Positions 61,431 to 64,000 of a stretch of 64,000 nt of DNA are shown here, piece by piece; the stretch's first letter is position 1, and every line of letters begins with the position of its first letter. Both the position numbers and the translations under genes were made by a program. The DNA lies in contig NZ_OZ246016.1 in assembly GCF_965230735.1 (NCBI RefSeq), forward strand, positions 3,534,001 through 3,598,000, in the 5' to 3' direction. This stretch comes from Motiliproteus sp965230735. Lineage in GTDB: Bacteria; Pseudomonadota; Gammaproteobacteria; Pseudomonadales; Balneatricaceae. The notes beneath the pieces were generated by a model. It did not search any database. It was not told the origin of the DNA and worked only from the letters and a program-made list of their open reading frames with translations.

Positions 61431-61619
61431 CAAAGGCTCCTGCCGGTCTGAGGTATTGCGCTAAATCCAAGCCGACTAGCCTAACCGATCACCTGGCCGG
61501 TCTCAACGACCCTGCCCGGCCGGCCCCCAGCTTAAGGATTTCACCCTCTGACGGACTTTGCATTCCTCGCTCGCTGAGCCAAAATAATAACCCTATCAAC
61601 GCAGCCAATGATGTTTGCT

Positions 61620-61820
61620 ATGAAGTCCTATCAATTTTTCACCGCCGAAGGTCGCGGCGGTACCATGCTCTGTGACGATGAGACCCTGGCCGATGCCGTT
61701 GCCGAACTGCAGCAACGCTTCAAACAGGTCGTCAAAGTTCAATACGGAAGTGAAGTCTGGGAAGCCCCCACGGCCCCATCTGAGCCCTCCCAGAACAGTT
61801 CCGAGCCCTGCCAAACCTGA
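61620..61820 (+). CDS. Small hypothetical protein upstream of the TPR-methyltransferase
   Basis: 66 residues from MKSYQFFTAEGRGGTMLC (ATG at 61608 adds four). It reads as a small alpha/beta protein with an acidic helix (DDETLADAVAELQQRF) and a Pro/Ser-rich tail. It stops 7 nt before the next gene's start, suggesting co-transcription. No strong Shine-Dalgarno and no known family, so existence is uncertain. Confidence 0.5.
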   Translation: MKSYQFFTAEGRGGTMLCDDETLADAVAELQQRFKQVVKVQYGSEVWEAPTAPSEPSQNSSEPCQT

Positions 61821-61827
61821 TCCCCTC

Positions 61828-63252
61828 ATGACGGCCAGCCAGTCCTGCGGTGAACTGCTGAATCGCGCCCTGAACCAGCTGCAGCACGGCAGACTGGATC
61901 AGGCCAGGGCGCTATGCAAAAAATGCCTGCATCTGGAACCGGATAATTTCAACGCCCTGCACCTCTATGGCGTACTCTGCCTGAAACAGTCTGAGTATGA
62001 GCGTGCAGTTGACTACCTGAAGCGGGCCTGTGATCGGCAACAGCCGCTACGCCCCCATGCCCAGGCCTTTAACAACCTTTCCGTTGCCCTGCTCAACCTC
62101 GGACGGCTCGACGCGGCCTTAAACGCCGTTCAGGACGCCATCAAACTGGCCGGTAAACAACTGGCCTTTATCGTTAATCGCGCCAATGTCTACGAACTGC
62201 AGGGCGATTGGTCAGCCATGGAGCAGGATCTACAGGATGCTCTGCAGCTGGATCCGGACGATGAGCACCTGCTGAGCGGACTGGCACTGGCGATGCGTCA
62301 GCAACAACGTCCTGCCGAAGCTCTGGCGCTACTGCAACCGGCCCTGAACCACGCCAGTCCCTGCCACGAACTCTGTTGGGAAGGTCTGTTGTTGATCGGT
62401 CTGCAACAGGGCCAGCAGGCGCTGTTACAACAGAGCGTTACCATGGCGTATCGGCTACAACGGGATCCCGGTCACTGGCTCGATCAAGTGGCCGATTATC
62501 TGTGCGAACAACAGCACAGCGACCTTGCCCTGCCGCTGTATCAACAGGCCGCAAAGCTCGGACTTGAGGGACCGGAGTTGGAACACAAGATGGCGGCCCT
62601 CCGGGGAGATATGCCCGACAGAGCCCCCGATCGTTATGTTGAGCAGCTCTACCAGACCCATGCGGCGCAATTTGAACGTCGACTGCTGGGTAAGCTTGGT
62701 TACCGCGCCCCTTGGCAATTGACGGAGCAGCTACAACAACTGGGATATAAACGCTTCGATAAGGTTCTGGATCTGGGCTGCGGCAGCGGCTTGGGCGGCC
62801 AGCAACTTCGCCAGGCCTTTGACGTCGAGCACCTCACAGGGGTCGATCTGGCCTCAAAGATGCTGGACCTGGCCCGGACCAAGGCGTGCTATGACCAACT
62901 GAATTGTGCCGAACTGGGCCATTACCTCAGCCAACAGCAGGCACAGTTTGATCTGATCTGCGCACTGGATGTGTTGATCTATCAGGGCAAGCTGGAGGCA
63001 TTGTTTTCGCAGTTGGCAGCACGGTTGGCGAAAGGCGGCTTGTTTGCCTTCAGTACCGAGCTGGCGGACGGGACGGGGTCCAATGACTACCGGTTAAGCC
63101 CATCGGGCCGCTACCAACACCGCCGAGCCTATATCGAACGCCTGTGTGCCACCCCACCATGGCAACCCTTGCGACTGGTTGAAATTGACCTTCGCCAGGA
63201 GGCAGGCCGGCAGACCCCCGGTCTGCTGGTGGTTGTGGAAAAAGCCGCCTAA
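61828..63252 (+). CDS. TPR-repeat protein fused to a SAM-dependent methyltransferase
   Basis: 474 residues from MTASQSCGELLNRAL; a longer in-frame reading overlaps the small upstream gene and is rejected. The N-terminal part (about 1-260) contains tetratricopeptide repeats (GRLDQARALCKKCLHLEPDNFNALHLYGVLCLKQ, and similar segments at about 85-165). The C-terminal class I methyltransferase (about 310-474) has motif I VLDLGCGSGLGG, TGVDLASKMLDLAR and a UbiE-like fold. The TPR part may bind a protein or glycan partner; the substrate is unknown. Confidence 0.85.
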   Translation: MTASQSCGELLNRALNQLQHGRLDQARALCKKCLHLEPDNFNALHLYGVLCLKQSEYERAVDYLKRACDRQQPLRPHAQAFNNLSVALLNLGRLDAALNAVQDAIKLAGKQLAFIVNRANVYELQGDWSAMEQDLQDALQLDPDDEHLLSGLALAMRQQQRPAEALALLQPALNHASPCHELCWEGLLLIGLQQGQQALLQQSVTMAYRLQRDPGHWLDQVADYLCEQQHSDLALPLYQQAAKLGLEGPELEHKMAALRGDMPDRAPDRYVEQLYQTHAAQFERRLLGKLGYRAPWQLTEQLQQLGYKRFDKVLDLGCGSGLGGQQLRQAFDVEHLTGVDLASKMLDLARTKACYDQLNCAELGHYLSQQQAQFDLICALDVLIYQGKLEALFSQLAARLAKGGLFAFSTELADGTGSNDYRLSPSGRYQHRRAYIERLCATPPWQPLRLVEIDLRQEAGRQTPGLLVVVEKAA

Positions 63253-63276
63253 GCGATAATCACAACGACGAAGGCC

Positions 63277-63639
63277 TCAGCGCTGCTGCAACTTGTCCAA
63301 TCGAGCGTTCAGCTTACGGTTCAGCTTCACCTGCACGGCCAGCGTCGCCGTCAAGGCGATCGCCACCAGGCTGACCAGAAACAACATCCCCAGGGAGGTA
63401 TCAAGGACCGAGATCCAGCTCTGCTGGGCATAACGACACTGCTCAGACAGTGAAACCACCAACCCACGAATACTGCTCAGGCTGTCGAGCTGCGCAACCA
63501 CCGAGTTGATCTCGGCAGAGGCTTGGCCCACTTCCTCCAGGCCGCTGCGTAACACCATCGCCGCCACCAGCGACAGCACCGTTATCACACCGGCAATCCA
63601 GCACAACAGTACCGGTCCCTCTACACGTTTTGCTGCCAT
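63277..63639 (-). CDS. Small two-helix membrane protein, unknown
   Basis: 120 residues. Two membrane helices (about 9-30, LLCWIAGVITVLSLVAAMVL, and 82-103, LGMLFLVSLVAIALTATLAV) flank a 50-residue middle segment predicted helical. The C-terminus is basic (KLNRKLNARLDKLQQR). I do not recognise the family. It converges on the methyltransferase gene. Confidence 0.6.
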   Translation of the reverse strand: MAAKRVEGPVLLCWIAGVITVLSLVAAMVLRSGLEEVGQASAEINSVVAQLDSLSSIRGLVVSLSEQCRYAQQSWISVLDTSLGMLFLVSLVAIALTATLAVQVKLNRKLNARLDKLQQR

Positions 63640-63690
63640 CGACTCTCGGTATCCTAAAAACGGGGAAGTCGATCATTATCGCCTGATTTT

Positions 63691-64000
63691 TCAATTTGTT
63701 GAATCGGCACGCCAGATATCGGTGTCGGGATGAAATCCGTACCAGGCAAACCAGAAACTGTTGATGACCGGCAATTCGCGCTGCTGCTGGTCGAAGATCT
63801 GTCCGGAACGGCTGTCGATATCGTATTCGATTCGCAGCTGCTGCCCGCCGATCCTATCGATCAGAGGCTCGCTAGTCGGACGCTTGGCCAGCTCTACAAA
63901 GGGGTAGGCTTTGTACTGATCGCCGATCTGAATTCCCAGTACCCGCTCTTTGGGGTGATAACGCTTGCTCAGAAAGGCAACCGGAAAATAGAGTCGGCCG
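63691..64000 (-). CDS. DUF3179 domain protein, C-terminal fragment (runs off the window)
   Basis: Only the last 103 codons are inside the window. They read LYFPVAFLSKRYHPKERVLGI, then KAYPFVELAK, EYDIDSRSGQIF and INSFWFAWYGFHPDTDIW, ending at TGA (63691-63693). The YHPKERV...KAYPF...WFAWYxFHPDT pattern is characteristic of DUF3179. The start lies right of base 64000. Function is unknown; many homologues are secreted or membrane-anchored. Confidence 0.85.
   Translation of the reverse strand, partial: GRLYFPVAFLSKRYHPKERVLGIQIGDQYKAYPFVELAKRPTSEPLIDRIGGQQLRIEYDIDSRSGQIFDQQQRELPVINSFWFAWYGFHPDTDIWRADSTN

Overview
The window reads as chromosomal core DNA of a gammaproteobacterium. Gene order and protein sequences fit a marine Oceanospirillales- or Pseudomonas-like lineage, but the genus cannot be fixed by reading alone. 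Evidence: a complete dcw cluster from mraZ to ftsZ followed by lpxC and secA, a thrS-infC-rpmI-rplT-pheS-pheT-ihfA translation block, pilA/pilBCD-coaE-yacG, and nadC next to ampD. The DNA is moderately GC-rich and nearly all coding.

Layout. Bases 1-1156 hold the tail of an unknown coiled-coil protein and a tandem array of 153/149-bp units: two intact tRNA-Pro(GGG) genes and three degenerate tRNA-like copies. Bases 1248-8805 (minus strand) are the translation block ending in ihfA and a MerR-type gene; infC starts with ATT. Bases 9003-13101 are a lactate oxidation module: a GntR regulator (minus) divergent from lldE-lldF-lldG (plus). A 267-bp MITE-like element with 23-bp terminal inverted repeats lies between lldE and lldF. 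Bases 13213-18005 hold rsmE and a ferric iron ABC transporter split into fbpA-fbpB (plus) and fbpC (minus, convergent), each with its own Fur-box-like operator. Bases 18152-21023 hold ampD, nadC and a complete IS3-family element with an ACT target duplication.

Bases 21081-28046 carry a small membrane protein, the type IV pilin pilA, divergent pilB-pilC-pilD, coaE and yacG, then a Nudix-ThiE fusion on the minus strand. Bases 28062-50374 (minus) run mraZ-rsmH-ftsL-ftsI-murE-murF-mraY-murD-ftsW-murG-murC-ddlB-ftsQ-ftsA-ftsZ-lpxC-secA-argJ, densely packed and often overlapping. The mraZ promoter region has five MraZ-type TGG boxes on one 10-bp phase.

Bases 50727-64000 are more accessory: roxA (L16 hydroxylase), a chemoreceptor with a c-type haem motif in its sensor domain, small unknown proteins, a glycosyltransferase of the tRNA-queuosine mannosyltransferase type interrupted by one in-frame TAG, a DUF3135 protein, a three-gene cassette (RND/MMPL transporter, LolA-like periplasmic protein, outer-membrane barrel), a DUF2959 lipoprotein, a small ORF coupled to a TPR-methyltransferase, a two-helix membrane protein, and the C-terminal end of a DUF3179 protein running off the right edge.

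The less ordinary items are the tRNA-Pro/pseudo-tRNA array, the MITE that splits the lactate operon and sits 3 nt from the lldF start codon, the amber-interrupted glycosyltransferase, the haem chemoreceptor, and the RND/LolA-like/outer-membrane cassette. No CRISPR array, prophage or recognisable defence island was seen.
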